This document shows, piece by piece, positions 42,669 through 51,763 of a DNA stretch of 64,000 bases. The DNA is from Rhodococcus sp. 14-1411-2a (GTDB lineage Bacteria > Actinomycetota > Actinomycetes > Mycobacteriales > Mycobacteriaceae): the NCBI RefSeq assembly GCF_002259485.1, contig NZ_NPGA01000008.1, positions 248,001 to 312,000 on the forward strand, in the 5' to 3' direction. The notes under the pieces are model-generated. The model ran no database searches, was not told the DNA's origin, and saw nothing but the letters and a program-made list of their open reading frames with translations. The first letter of the stretch is position 1; every line of letters begins with the position of its first letter. The translations under genes and the position numbers were made by a program.

Positions 42669-44165
42669 ATGGAGCTCGAATTCGCGCAACTCAGCGCGGG
42701 ACCCCTGCTAGTCATCGCCGTCGCGGCCGTCGCCGCGCTCCTGGTGCTCATTCTCGCGTTCAAGCTGCACGCGCTGATCGCCTTGGTCATCGTCAGCATC
42801 GGAACGGCATTCGCTACTCGGATCCCCCCGTCCGAGATCATGGACGTCATCCTCGGCGGCTTCGGCGAGACTCTCGGCGAGATCGCCCTCCTGATCGCCT
42901 TCGGGGTCATGTTCGCGCGGCTCCTCGAGACCAGCGGCGGCTCACTCGCCCTGTCCAACTTCCTCATCGACAAGCTCGGTGAGAAACGGGCCCCGCTGGC
43001 GCTCGGACTGGCGTCGCTACTCTTCGGATTTCCCATCTTCTTCGACGCCGCGTTCATGGTGATGTTGCCGCTCTATCTCGCGGTCGCACGACGCCTCGGC
43101 GGAAACATGCTGCTCTACGTACTCCCCCCGGCCGCAGCCCTGTCGACCATGCACGTCTTCATGCCCCCGCATCCGGGTGTCGTCACCGCCGGTGTACTCC
43201 TCGGGGCCGACGTCGGCCTCGTCATGCTCCTCGGACTCCTCGTCGCTATTCCCACGTGGTTCCTCTCTGGCTACCTCTACGGGTCATGGATCGGCAAGCG
43301 CATCGATCTGCCCATTCCGGAGGCACTCATGGGCGGCCCGCAGGTCGACCCGCGACCCGATACGACCACCACCGCCGGGCACGACAGTAGCGACGGTAGC
43401 GGCGGGCCCGCACCCACGGACGGCGGAGGACGTACCAGCGTGGCGACCGCGCCCCGCCGCACCCTCGTGACACAAGATGCCCCGAGCGTCGGCACCATGT
43501 TCGCACTGCTTTTCCTGCCCCTGATTCTGATCTTCCTCAACACCCTGACCACCACACTCGCCAAGACCGGCAGCATCGACGCCGAGGCGGCTTGGGTCCC
43601 CATCCTGCAGCTGATCGGTTCCATCCCCGTCGCCCTGATGATCACAGTCCTCGCTGCCATGTGGGCGCTGGGAATTCGCCGCGGGCAGACCAGGAACGTC
43701 ATCGAGGACATGCTCGACAATTCCCTCAAGCCGATCGCGCCCGTTCTGTTGGTCACCGGTGCCGGCGGCATGTTCAGCGCCGTACTCATCGTCAGCGGTA
43801 TCGGCGACGCACTCGCCGACACCCTCGAATCCACCGGCCTCCCCCTCGTCGCCGCCATCTTCCTCATCACCGCGATCATGCGAGTTGCCCTGGGCGGCAC
43901 GACCATCGCCATCACGACCGCGGCGGGACTGCTGGGCGCTTCGATCGTCGACTCCGGCCTCTCCCCGGTTCAGACCGCGGCCGCAGTTCTGGTCATGGCC
44001 GGCGGATCCGCAGTGCTCCCACACGTCAACGACGCGAGCTTCTGGCTCGTCGGACGACTGCTTGGGATGAACGTCATCGAGACCCTCAAGACCTGGACCG
44101 TCCTCAAGACCCTCCTCGGCACGATCGGCGCACTCTTCGCCTCGGGAATCTTCTACCTCGCCTGA
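42669..44165 (+). CDS. GntP-family organic acid:H+ symporter
   Basis: 498 residues, 12 or so membrane spans. GntP marks: FKLHALIALVIVSIGTAFAT, GFGETLGEIALLIAFGVMFA, GFPIFFDAAFMVMLPLYLAV, LSTMHVFMPPHPGVVTAGVL and, near the end, SAVLPHVNDASFWLVGRLLG. The GFPIFFD and PPHPG motifs line the transport path. A polar loop of about 60 residues (225-285, rich in Asp, Gly, Thr) separates the halves. Family substrates are gluconate and related hydroxy acids, so it probably imports a hydroxylated carboxylate for the genes that follow. Confidence 0.9.
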   Translation: MELEFAQLSAGPLLVIAVAAVAALLVLILAFKLHALIALVIVSIGTAFATRIPPSEIMDVILGGFGETLGEIALLIAFGVMFARLLETSGGSLALSNFLIDKLGEKRAPLALGLASLLFGFPIFFDAAFMVMLPLYLAVARRLGGNMLLYVLPPAAALSTMHVFMPPHPGVVTAGVLLGADVGLVMLLGLLVAIPTWFLSGYLYGSWIGKRIDLPIPEALMGGPQVDPRPDTTTTAGHDSSDGSGGPAPTDGGGRTSVATAPRRTLVTQDAPSVGTMFALLFLPLILIFLNTLTTTLAKTGSIDAEAAWVPILQLIGSIPVALMITVLAAMWALGIRRGQTRNVIEDMLDNSLKPIAPVLLVTGAGGMFSAVLIVSGIGDALADTLESTGLPLVAAIFLITAIMRVALGGTTIAITTAAGLLGASIVDSGLSPVQTAAAVLVMAGGSAVLPHVNDASFWLVGRLLGMNVIETLKTWTVLKTLLGTIGALFASGIFYLA

Positions 44166-44200
44166 CACCCCGACCGGTAGAACCACGAAAGGAACCACAC

Positions 44201-44596
44201 ATGAGCGTCGCCGTCATCTACGAACACACAGACGAAGGAGAGGTCGCCCTCCAAGCCGCCGCCGGCACCGTCGACCCGAGCGAGAATCTGCAGATCCTGA
44301 CCACCTGGTCCGGCTCCTCGGCAGCCGGAGCGCACCAGGCCGAACACGACGCAGTGCACGCCAGTGTCTCGGCCGCACTGCCGAACAACACTTCGTGGCA
44401 CCTCGACCTGGTCGACCCCACCGAGGATCCGACCGGTGCCCTGATTACACGGATCGCCGAGCTGGCCCCGCGGCTACTGGTCCTCGGCACCCGCCACCGC
44501 TCCGCCCTGGGCAAGATGATCCTGGGCCGCCCCCAACAACGGTTGCTCCTCGAAGTCGACCAGCCCGTTCTCGTCGTCAAACCGGGCCGTAACTGA
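44201..44596 (+). CDS. Universal stress protein (UspA) family
   Basis: 131 residues, ATG after GAAAGGAACC. The C-terminus carries the ATP-binding USP motif LLVLGTRHRSALGKMILGRP followed by QQRLLLEVDQPVLVVKP. It sits 35 bases after the permease and 36 before the aldolase. A USP between a symporter and enzymes is common in actinobacterial carboxylate operons, where it may modulate the transporter; this role is inference. Confidence 0.85.
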   Translation: MSVAVIYEHTDEGEVALQAAAGTVDPSENLQILTTWSGSSAAGAHQAEHDAVHASVSAALPNNTSWHLDLVDPTEDPTGALITRIAELAPRLLVLGTRHRSALGKMILGRPQQRLLLEVDQPVLVVKPGRN

Positions 44597-44632
44597 ACCG
44601 CACAGTATTCTCACCACGAACAGGGGCACACC

Positions 44633-45145
44633 ATGATCGACCAGCAGCAATTCCTCGACGGCACCGTCGGCACAGCCGACCTCGCCGACATCCTCGGAGA
44701 CACCGTTCGCTCCTGTGATTTGTCGATGACCGACTACGGAGGACACGAACGATTCGCCGGCGCAGCAGCGACCGTGCGCTGCCGTGACGACAACATCGTC
44801 GTCACCGACGCCTTGAAGACACCGGGTCACGGGCGAGTCCTGATCGTCGACGGCGCAGGCTCGACCCACAGCGCACTCATCGGAGACATCTACGGAGCGC
44901 TGGCCGCCGAGAACGGATGGGCCGGAATCATCGTCAACGGCGCCGTCCGAGATCGAACACCGTTGTCACGGATACCGATCGGCGTCAAAGCAGTCGGCAC
45001 CAACCCGCGCAAAAGCCGTAAGACGGGCGAGGGTGAGACCGACATCCCCGTCGCGTTCGGCGGCGTCGTATTCCATCCCGGCGACCAGGTCTTCAGCGAC
45101 GAGGACGGAATTGTCGTCGTCAGCGCACCGAGCGTCGACACCTGA
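44633..45145 (+). CDS. RraA-family aldolase (HMG/CHA aldolase-like)
   Basis: 170 residues. RraA fold with the substrate and metal loop GDIYGALAAENGWAGIIVNG (84-103) and the active-site Arg-Asp of AVRD right after it. The Arg-Asp pair and Gly-Asp turn are those of class II pyruvate aldolases acting on 4-hydroxy-4-methyl-2-oxoglutarate or 4-carboxy-4-hydroxy-2-oxoadipate; true RraA RNase E inhibitors have a different context. With a PrpF-type isomerase across the promoter it is likely to split a branched oxo acid to pyruvate plus a second acid. Confidence 0.82.
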   Translation: MIDQQQFLDGTVGTADLADILGDTVRSCDLSMTDYGGHERFAGAAATVRCRDDNIVVTDALKTPGHGRVLIVDGAGSTHSALIGDIYGALAAENGWAGIIVNGAVRDRTPLSRIPIGVKAVGTNPRKSRKTGEGETDIPVAFGGVVFHPGDQVFSDEDGIVVVSAPSVDT

Positions 45146-45211
45146 GCAGGTGTATTCGAGTCCGGCGACATCGTCACCGCCACAGCGTCACCGACCCCAC
45201 GAAAGAAACAC

Positions 45212-46288
45212 ATGAGCACCTCGATCCTCGTCCTGCCCGGAGACGGCATCGGTCCCGAGGTCACACCGGCGACCATCGCCGTACTCGAGGCGGCCGACCG
45301 TGAATTCGGCCTCGACCTTCGATTCGAGACCCACGAGATCGGCCTGTCCTCCCTCGCGGCCGCGGGAACGACCCTGACCCCGCAGACGATGGCCCGTATC
45401 CCGGAGGTCGACGGCGTCATCCTCGGCCCGGTCTCGCACTACGACTACCCCTCTCGCGACGAAGGCGGGATCAATCCGTCGGCCGAGCTGCGCACCGTCT
45501 TCGAGCTGTTCGCCAACATCCGGCCGTGCCGCTCCCGCGAAGGCCTGACCATCCTCCGAGAGCCCATGGACTTGGTGATCGTGCGGGAGAACACCGAAGG
45601 CTTCTATTCCGACCGCAACATGTTTGCCGGCACAGGCGAATTCATGCCCGACGCAAATCTGGCGTTGTCCGTTCGCAAGGTCACCGCGGCCGCGTGCGAG
45701 CGCATCGCCCGCGCTGCGTTCGAGCTAGCGGCAACCCGACGCAAGAAGGTCACCGCGGTGCACAAGGCGAACGTCCTCAAGCTGTCGGACACCCTGTTCC
45801 TGCGCGAAGTGCGCCAGGTCGCCGCCGACTATCCGAACGTGGAACTCGAAGAACTGATCGTCGATGCCACGGCAGCGCTGCTGATCCGTCAGCCCTCACG
45901 ATTCGACGTCATCGTCACCACCAACATGTTCGGCGACATCCTCAGCGACGAAGCTTCCGAGCTCACCGGGAGCCTCGGCTTGGGCGGGGCCATCAACGCC
46001 GGTACCGACATCTGCGTGGCTCAGGCCCAGCACGGGTCGGCCCCCGACATAGCCGGCCAGGACATCGCCAACCCCACCTCGCTCATCCTCTCGGCCGCGA
46101 TGCTCCTGGACTGGATCGGTCAGCGAAAAAACGACCCCGCTCTCATCGAAGCGGGTCAGATGATCTCTCGTGCAGTCGATCTCGTTCTCGACAACCCGGA
46201 CTCCCGCACCCGCGACATCGGTGGGCCGCTCGGTACCGTCGCTTTCAGCAAAGCAGTTGTCGACACGATATCCGCCGCCGTACGGTGA
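45212..46288 (+). CDS. Isocitrate/isopropylmalate dehydrogenase family (beta-decarboxylating)
   Basis: 358 residues. ILVLPGDGIGPEVTPATIAV at the N-terminus, IRPCRSREGL with the carboxylate-binding Arg residues, DLVIVRENTEGFYSDRNMFA, KVTAVHKANVLKLSDTLFLR with the catalytic Lys, and DVIVTTNMFGDILSDEASEL with the Mg2+ Asp residues. It oxidises a 2-hydroxy acid with a beta-carboxylate and releases CO2. The loop that sets the side-chain preference (ENTEGFYSDRN) resembles tartrate/D-malate or homoisocitrate types more than leucine-pathway LeuB. It is last in the plus-strand operon and is followed by a terminator. Confidence 0.87.
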   Translation: MSTSILVLPGDGIGPEVTPATIAVLEAADREFGLDLRFETHEIGLSSLAAAGTTLTPQTMARIPEVDGVILGPVSHYDYPSRDEGGINPSAELRTVFELFANIRPCRSREGLTILREPMDLVIVRENTEGFYSDRNMFAGTGEFMPDANLALSVRKVTAAACERIARAAFELAATRRKKVTAVHKANVLKLSDTLFLREVRQVAADYPNVELEELIVDATAALLIRQPSRFDVIVTTNMFGDILSDEASELTGSLGLGGAINAGTDICVAQAQHGSAPDIAGQDIANPTSLILSAAMLLDWIGQRKNDPALIEAGQMISRAVDLVLDNPDSRTRDIGGPLGTVAFSKAVVDTISAAVR

Positions 46289-46300
46289 CCGCAGACCGCT

Positions 46301-46318
46301 CCTGCCCGACCGGGCAGG
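46301..46318. terminator. Bidirectional terminator between dehydrogenase and GntR genes
   Basis: CCTGCCC (46301-46307), loop GACC, GGGCAGG (46312-46318): a perfect 7-bp stem filling the convergent gap right up to the GntR stop codon at 46319. Confidence 0.65.
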
Positions 46319-47197
46319 TCAGCTGCTCCGAGTCTTCTCCACGCTCACGGTCGCTAGATGGCGGTAGAGCAACGTGCTCGCCCTGGCGTTGTCCCCGTCG
46401 AGCAGGAGATTGGCGATCTGTACGTGCTCACGACACCGAACGACGCCCTTCTCCCGCTGCAGTGTCTGGCGGTACTCGATGAGTCGACGTGTGCGGTCGA
46501 TGCGCTTGAGCGCGTCGATGTAGTACGCGTTCCGACTGCAGCCGATGATGACTTCGTGGTGATGGGAGTTGAGATCGAACAGTTCTGCGTTCGATATTTC
46601 CCAGATCCGGCCGTCGACGAGTTGTTGCTGAGCCGCTGTCGAGGCTTCCAATGCGGGCCTGTCGAGCACGAAAGTGGGTTCGAGAATCGCTGCGGGTTCG
46701 ATGACCAGGCGAAAGTGATAACTGTCCTGATACATCTTCATCGAGGTCAGCATCGGCTGAAATTCCCAGCCGTATCCGGGCAGCCTGTCGATCCACCCCT
46801 CACTGGCCATGCGGCGGAGAAGCTCGGCCAATTCCGCCCGCGTGAGGTGATAGCGACGAGCGAGTTCCTTCTCAGTGATGCGGTCGGGCAGGTCACCTTC
46901 CAGGCGATGTCGCGCGACCCGCAGGTAGGTCTCCTCCCCCGCCGACTTAGCGTCGGTCGGCGTAGCCGGAAGGTGGTCGGCGGACTTCAGGACCACGTAC
47001 CCGCCGCGGTCGGTCGTCTCGACGATGCCGTCGCGCGCGAGCAATGCCAACGCACCGCGGATCGGTGAACGGGACACCCTGAGCTGTTCCGCCAACTTCC
47101 GCTCAGCGAGCCGCGTGCCGGGCTCATAGGCACTGGTCCGGATGTGCTCGATGACCTGAGCCGCGATCTGACCGACCAACGGTGTGGGTGCGCTCAC
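46319..47197 (-). CDS. GntR-family regulator with an extra winged-helix segment and FCD domain
   Basis: 292 residues from GTG 47197 (AAGGAACGAGCAG upstream; ATG 47218 has no site). First wHTH, residues 5-70: VGQIAAQVIEHIRTSAYEPG, TRLAERKLAEQLRVSRSPIR, RDGIVETTDRGGYVVL. A second segment at about 85-145 also reads as a winged helix: RITEKELARRYHLTRAELAE, LLRRMASEGWIDRLPGYGWE. The C-terminal FCD domain (from about 155) has the metal-binding HHHEVIIGCSRN. Convergent with the carboxylate operon and presumably its regulator. Confidence 0.85.
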   Translation of the reverse strand: MSAPTPLVGQIAAQVIEHIRTSAYEPGTRLAERKLAEQLRVSRSPIRGALALLARDGIVETTDRGGYVVLKSADHLPATPTDAKSAGEETYLRVARHRLEGDLPDRITEKELARRYHLTRAELAELLRRMASEGWIDRLPGYGWEFQPMLTSMKMYQDSYHFRLVIEPAAILEPTFVLDRPALEASTAAQQQLVDGRIWEISNAELFDLNSHHHEVIIGCSRNAYYIDALKRIDRTRRLIEYRQTLQREKGVVRCREHVQIANLLLDGDNARASTLLYRHLATVSVEKTRSS

Positions 47198-47218
47198 CTG
47201 CTCGTTCCTTCTATTCAT

Positions 47219-47924
47219 GGCGAAGGTTCAGCACCGACCTCGGCAAATCTCGTACCCTCCGCCGGTATCATGCACGTACGAAAAACCATAGCGCACTAGA
47301 GCTCGCATTCGGTGTTCTGCGCCTCGCTTTTCTCAGCAGATTTCGAGCTCCGATTGCCTTGTCCAGTTCATTCGGGTACGTCGCTGCACCCCACGGTTAG
47401 CCGCTGCGCACGCATATGCTGTGCCGAACAACCCACTCCTCGGGCTCCCGACGTGCATGCCTGGGTGTGGGGGCAAATTCAGGAAGGCGATCCAGCACCG
47501 GATTATTGAATTCGGCTCCATGACCGAAGGTACGGCCCCATGTGTGGGACTGGACCTTCGTGTCGTGAGGGGCGCGCAAGGCTGGAAACCGACTAGGTGG
47601 AGCTGCCCGCAGTGGGTACTTACACTCCGGAGACTCCTGCGAACCACTGTCGAACTTGTTCGCTACGTAGAATAGGGCGTCTGAGGCCTTGACGCGAGCG
47701 CCGTTGTTTACGCCTGCCGCGACACCAAGTGACATTGGACAGCACCTCGACCCCAGCATCGACCGCGGTGGTCGGTGGAAAGTTGGTCGATTCCGCCAAA
47801 ACGCGCCGTACAGGCCGCTCGACGACGACACCGCGCGAGATATGCAGCCAGCCAGGTCCGCGCGTTCGCGTGCAAGACCTCGTAGTTCACTCGTCGGCCC
47901 GCCGCTACCGACCGGTCGTTGCTC
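47219..47924. other. About 700 bases without a supported gene
   Basis: Several open frames run through here on both strands, but none combines a ribosome site, a consistent codon pattern and a recognisable domain. No tRNA, hairpin terminator or insertion-sequence end was noticed. Base composition is a little lower in GC than the neighbouring genes, so it may be eroded DNA. Confidence 0.4.
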
Positions 47925-49454
47925 TCACGGCGACGCGTGCTCATGGAGACGTCTGCGCATGATCTTGCCGGACGATGTGGTGGGGAGTGAGTCCACGAAA
48001 CGCACCAGGCGCGGTCGCTTGTATGCCGCGAGACGTTCCGCGGCGAACGTGATCAGCTCCTCGCCGGTCACCTGCGAACGGGCGGTTCGAACGACGTACG
48101 CGCAAGCAAGCTCGCCCTTCACCTCGTCCGGTACAGAGCCGACGGCGACGAGCGCGACGTCCGGGTGCGCTGCCATGACTCGCTCGATCTCGGCCGGATA
48201 GATGTTGTAGCCGCCGGTGATGATCATGTCCTTGCGGCGATCGACGACGAAGTAGTGTCCGGTGTCGTCCTTGGTTGCGATGTCTCCGGTGTGCAGCCAG
48301 CCGTCCGCTTCGAGGACCTCGTCGGTCGCAGTCTGGTTTCCGTAGTATCCGATCATCACGATCGGGCCCCGCACCATCAGCTCGCCGGGCTCACCCAATG
48401 CCGCTTCGACGGACGGGTCGGTCAGATCAACCACCTTGAGTTCGGTGCCGGGAATCGAGACGCCGATGGAACCCGGGGACGCCGGTGCGTGCACGGTATG
48501 TGTGGCACCGAGCCCGGCGATTTCGGTCATACCCCATAGTTCGAGCAGCGGCGCTCCCGCACGCGTCTGCCACCGTTCGATGGTGGACGTGGCCATGGTC
48601 TGACCGCCGACCGTGCACCGTGTCAGCGAGGAGATGTCGCGATCGGCCATGGTGTCCTCGGCAAGCATCATCGAATACATCGCCGGGACACCCTCGAACA
48701 TGGTGGCGCGGTGGTGCTCGATGAGCTCGAGCGCGCGGGTCGCGTCGAACCGTTGCATGAGGACGACGGTGCCGCCGGCGATGAACGTGCCGTTCACCAC
48801 GACGTTGCCGTAGACGTGGGGCGTCGGGAGAGCGGTCACGACGACATCACTGTCGGTCCTCCCGTGCATGGTGGCGGTCAGAGCACAATTCAGCAGGACG
48901 GCGCGGTGGCTCTGCACAGCCCCTTTGGGATGGCCGGTCGTTCCCGAGGTGTATCCCACCGAGCCCGGGCCCGCAGCGTCGATGTCCACCTCGGGTGCGG
49001 AGCCGACGAACGACGTCATATCGGTGAAATCGGTGGAGCCTGCGATGTTCCCGTCGAAGCAGATGACGTCGCGCAGTCGTGGCATCGTGTTCGCCACGTC
49101 GACCACACGTCCGGCGTGATCGGAACTGGTGAAAACGGCGACGGCTTCGCAGTCGTCGAGAACGAAGGCCAACTCGTCGTACGTCAGCATCACGTTGATC
49201 GGATTGACGACCGCGCCCGCTTTGAGAATGCCGTGATAGGCAACGACCCACTCCCAGCGATTCTGTGAGAACAGTGATACGAGCTGCCCGGGTTCAACAC
49301 CTCTGTCGACCAACGCCGCCGCAACGCGGTCACTGAGGTCGTTCAGCCCGGTGTAGCTCAACGATCGGGTGTCGGTGATCAACGCGCACTTCGTACCGTA
49401 CTGAGCTGCGGCGGTAGGGAGAATCGATGCTGGGCTGTACGAGGATTGCGACAT
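47925..49454 (-). CDS. AMP-binding acyl-CoA ligase (FadD-like)
   Basis: 509 residues from ATG 49454. ANL ligase motifs in order: YTSGTTGHPKGAVQSHRAVL, PTPHVYGNVVVNGTFIAGGT, ELWGMTEIAGLG, GWLHTGDIATKDDTGHYFVV, DRRKDMIITGGYNIYPAEIE and the final TTSSGKIMRR with the adenylation Lys. Context gives no acid substrate: it stands alone, transcribed away from the two-component genes and flanked by gene-free gaps. The short 509-residue form and motif wording resemble cyclohexanecarboxylate- or long-chain-CoA ligases of actinobacteria. Confidence 0.88.
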   Translation of the reverse strand: MSQSSYSPASILPTAAAQYGTKCALITDTRSLSYTGLNDLSDRVAAALVDRGVEPGQLVSLFSQNRWEWVVAYHGILKAGAVVNPINVMLTYDELAFVLDDCEAVAVFTSSDHAGRVVDVANTMPRLRDVICFDGNIAGSTDFTDMTSFVGSAPEVDIDAAGPGSVGYTSGTTGHPKGAVQSHRAVLLNCALTATMHGRTDSDVVVTALPTPHVYGNVVVNGTFIAGGTVVLMQRFDATRALELIEHHRATMFEGVPAMYSMMLAEDTMADRDISSLTRCTVGGQTMATSTIERWQTRAGAPLLELWGMTEIAGLGATHTVHAPASPGSIGVSIPGTELKVVDLTDPSVEAALGEPGELMVRGPIVMIGYYGNQTATDEVLEADGWLHTGDIATKDDTGHYFVVDRRKDMIITGGYNIYPAEIERVMAAHPDVALVAVGSVPDEVKGELACAYVVRTARSQVTGEELITFAAERLAAYKRPRLVRFVDSLPTTSSGKIMRRRLHEHASP

Positions 49455-49805
49455 GAGGGCACTGTACGAAGGACCATATGACGTAGGGCACCCCCGAACG
49501 GTGGGTGTGCAATGCCCTTCAAAGGCCCGACACGTCACATACCCCGGCGCCATTGCCTTTTATTCGTCCCGCATGGCGGACAAGACAGATGGCCATCGGG
49601 CCTGTACCAGTGCTCCGGGAGAAGAGCGTCACTCCAGCCCGGCTGCTCCCGTTCGAAGTCCACTGCCTGTCGCCGCTCACCGGCTCACGACCGGACAGTC
49701 CCGCGCTCGCCGGGCTCGTGCAGATCGGTGCCTTCTCTAACGCGATGCACTGTAGTGCGGACCGGTAATGATGTGTCTGGTGTCACCTGCACTCGGAGGG
49801 TGCGC
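49455..49805. other. Intergenic region upstream of the acyl-CoA ligase
   Basis: No supported gene. It must contain the ligase promoter on the minus strand and the end of the response-regulator transcript; I could not pick clear hexamers or a hairpin. Confidence 0.35.
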
Positions 49806-50390
49806 TCAGAGCAATCCCTGTCGGTACGCCACAGCTATGGCCTCAGCGCGATTACGAACCCCGAGGCGTTGCATCGCCTCCTGCCAGTAGGTCTTGACCG
49901 TTGTCGGCTGAACGCCGAGTTCGTCGGCGATCTCCTGGTTGGTCAATCCAACCGCCACCAGAGTCAGCACATCGAGCTGACGTGCGGTGAAGATGCTGGC
50001 CTCGATGCCCTCGTTCGGAATGGCTACGCCGGCCGCCACCTCACGAATGAGTTCCCGGAGTCGGCCGGGTGCGGTGTCCTTGGCCAGGGTCGCCACTGCT
50101 CCCGCAGTCCGTGCGCCGCGCACGTGGGGGTGAGAGGGATCTGCGGTGAACAGCGCGATCCGCGACGACGGTCCCGACTGTAGGAGCGCTTTGACGGCGC
50201 GGACCGCATCTGTACCCGGCAACCGCACATCCAGAAGGATGACCTCGGGCCGTATCCGCGCCACCGCCGACACTGCGTCGGGAAGCGCACCCGAGGCACC
50301 CGCGAAGGTCAGATCGGGCTCGCCGTCGAGGATCAGTTGAACTCCATGCCCGACGATCGGGTGGTCGTCGACCACGTAGACGCTCGTCAC
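49806..50390 (-). CDS. NarL/LuxR-type response regulator
   Basis: 194 residues. Receiver domain with acidic pocket D8-D9 (VYVVDDHPIVG), phospho-acceptor D54 (VILLDVRLPG) and the Lys in TLAKDTAPGR. The LuxR HTH is at about 130-190: LTLVAVGLTNQEIADELGVQ, PTTVKTYWQEAMQRLGVRNR. The ATG overlaps the kinase stop (ATGA), so the two form a standard two-component pair. Regulated genes are not evident; the ligase at 47925 and the serine hydrolase at 51764 are the nearest candidates. Confidence 0.9.
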   Translation of the reverse strand: MTSVYVVDDHPIVGHGVQLILDGEPDLTFAGASGALPDAVSAVARIRPEVILLDVRLPGTDAVRAVKALLQSGPSSRIALFTADPSHPHVRGARTAGAVATLAKDTAPGRLRELIREVAAGVAIPNEGIEASIFTARQLDVLTLVAVGLTNQEIADELGVQPTTVKTYWQEAMQRLGVRNRAEAIAVAYRQGLL

Positions 50391-51559
50391 AACGGAATCC
50401 GTGCTCGTACAGTGAATCCGGCGCCGTCGTCCTCGGTGATGTCGGTCAACGACCCACCCAGCCTGATGATCCTCTCTTCCGCCCCACCGAGTCCGACTCC
50501 CGGAATCACCGAGGCCGGGGCGGGGCCGTCATTGAACACCACAGCGGCGACCTGGTCCGGCAGACCGGAGAGCGTGACGGTCACCCGTCTGGCCTGTGAG
50601 TGTCGTTCGACGTTCGACAGCGCGACCCCTATGAATCTCGTCATTGCCTGAATCACAGAGGCATTCATCGGTGGAAGACTGCCGACCAACACCGCTTGGG
50701 CATTGATCTCGCTCCTTCGTTCGAAGTCCTCGACGATCCCCTCGACCTCCGCGTACAGGTCGGACGTGGCGCTCGAATGCCAGTCGGCGACGAGCGTTCG
50801 TACCAGCGAACCGATCTGACCGAGTTCGCCGGCCAGCGCACCGATCTCCTCCGCGAACTCCCGCTCGGCGACGCGGCGCTGCAATCGCTCGGTACGCGAG
50901 GCCAGCGAGAACAGGAGTGCCCCCACACCGTCGTGCAGATCCTCGCTCAAACGGCGTCGTTCGGCGAGTGCTGCTGCCGCGGCATTGGCCCGTGCTGCCC
51001 GAGCGATCTCCAACGCGGCACCTGCCCGATTCGCGAGATCCGCGATACGCGCGATCATCTCTCCACCGAACTCGCCGGCATCACGTCGCCCGACCGTCAA
51101 AACTCCCGGATGTTCAATGAGATCGCCGAGGGGCGCGGCGATCAGCCTGCGGAGCCGCTCGTCCTCGATGATGGAGTCGAACTCATGAGTGATCGACTCT
51201 GCGCCGACATAGTCCTGCACCCACTGCATCCGCGCCCGCTCGAACACCTTTCCCGTGATCCCCTGGCCGGCACCGACATGCAGTTGGGGCAACGACTCTG
51301 TGCGCTGTCCCAGAACCCGTTCGATGACCAGACCACCGTCGGACTCGGGCAGCGCGACCCAGGCGACAGCTGAACAGCCGCCTGCGTCGCCTACCGCTTC
51401 CTGCAGGGTGACGGTCAACGACGATTCGGGGTCGAACACGCTTCTCACATCGAGCAGCATGCCCAACAAGGGGTCCGTCGATCGCTCCTGATGTGGCAGC
51501 CGCATCGCTCTACCGGGCGGCGCAAACGCCGGCTCCGATCCGGCTGAATCCCAGTTCAT
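50387..51559 (-). CDS. GAF-domain sensor histidine kinase (NarX/DesK-like, HisKA_3)
   Basis: 390 residues from ATG 51559, which has GGAGGTGG upstream. No membrane segment or signal, so it is soluble. GAF domain about 40-180, with GAGQGITGKVFERARMQWVQ. Dimerisation/phospho-acceptor helix ALAERRRLSEDLHDGVGALL with H209. A HATPase_c follows with ALSNVERHSQARRV, FNDGPAPASVIPGVGLGGAE and GGSLTDITEDDGAGFTVRAR. The ligand of a cytosolic GAF could be a small aromatic, a haem or a nucleotide. Operon with the response regulator. Confidence 0.9.
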   Translation of the reverse strand: MNWDSAGSEPAFAPPGRAMRLPHQERSTDPLLGMLLDVRSVFDPESSLTVTLQEAVGDAGGCSAVAWVALPESDGGLVIERVLGQRTESLPQLHVGAGQGITGKVFERARMQWVQDYVGAESITHEFDSIIEDERLRRLIAAPLGDLIEHPGVLTVGRRDAGEFGGEMIARIADLANRAGAALEIARAARANAAAAALAERRRLSEDLHDGVGALLFSLASRTERLQRRVAEREFAEEIGALAGELGQIGSLVRTLVADWHSSATSDLYAEVEGIVEDFERRSEINAQAVLVGSLPPMNASVIQAMTRFIGVALSNVERHSQARRVTVTLSGLPDQVAAVVFNDGPAPASVIPGVGLGGAEERIIRLGGSLTDITEDDGAGFTVRARIPL

Positions 51560-51642
51560 CGTGTAACCCACCTCCAGCGTTCAACGAATGCCCGTGTCCG
51601 CCCAATCCACGTCTAAGAGTGTGACGCGGTCGGACGTCGCGG

Positions 51643-51660
51643 CACCTCTTTTCAGAGGTG
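51643..51660. promoter_or_regulatory. Perfect palindrome CACCTCT-TTTC-AGAGGTG
   Basis: A 7-bp stem with a 4-base centre in the divergent gap between the kinase and the serine-hydrolase gene. It may be a response-regulator site or an RNA hairpin in the leader of the hydrolase (starts 51764). Confidence 0.4.
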
Positions 51661-51763
51661 ATGACCGTCTTCCCTTTCTGATTGAGTGTGACAGCCAGCA
51701 CATCAACGTGCCGGTCAGTGACTGCTTTACCAACTCAACCCGAATCGACGACAGGATGGACAC

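Noticed and set aside
47397..47831. Minus-strand frame of 144 codons in the gene-free gap
   Set aside because: No ribosome site, no recognisable domain and irregular codon use; reported only as an empty gap.
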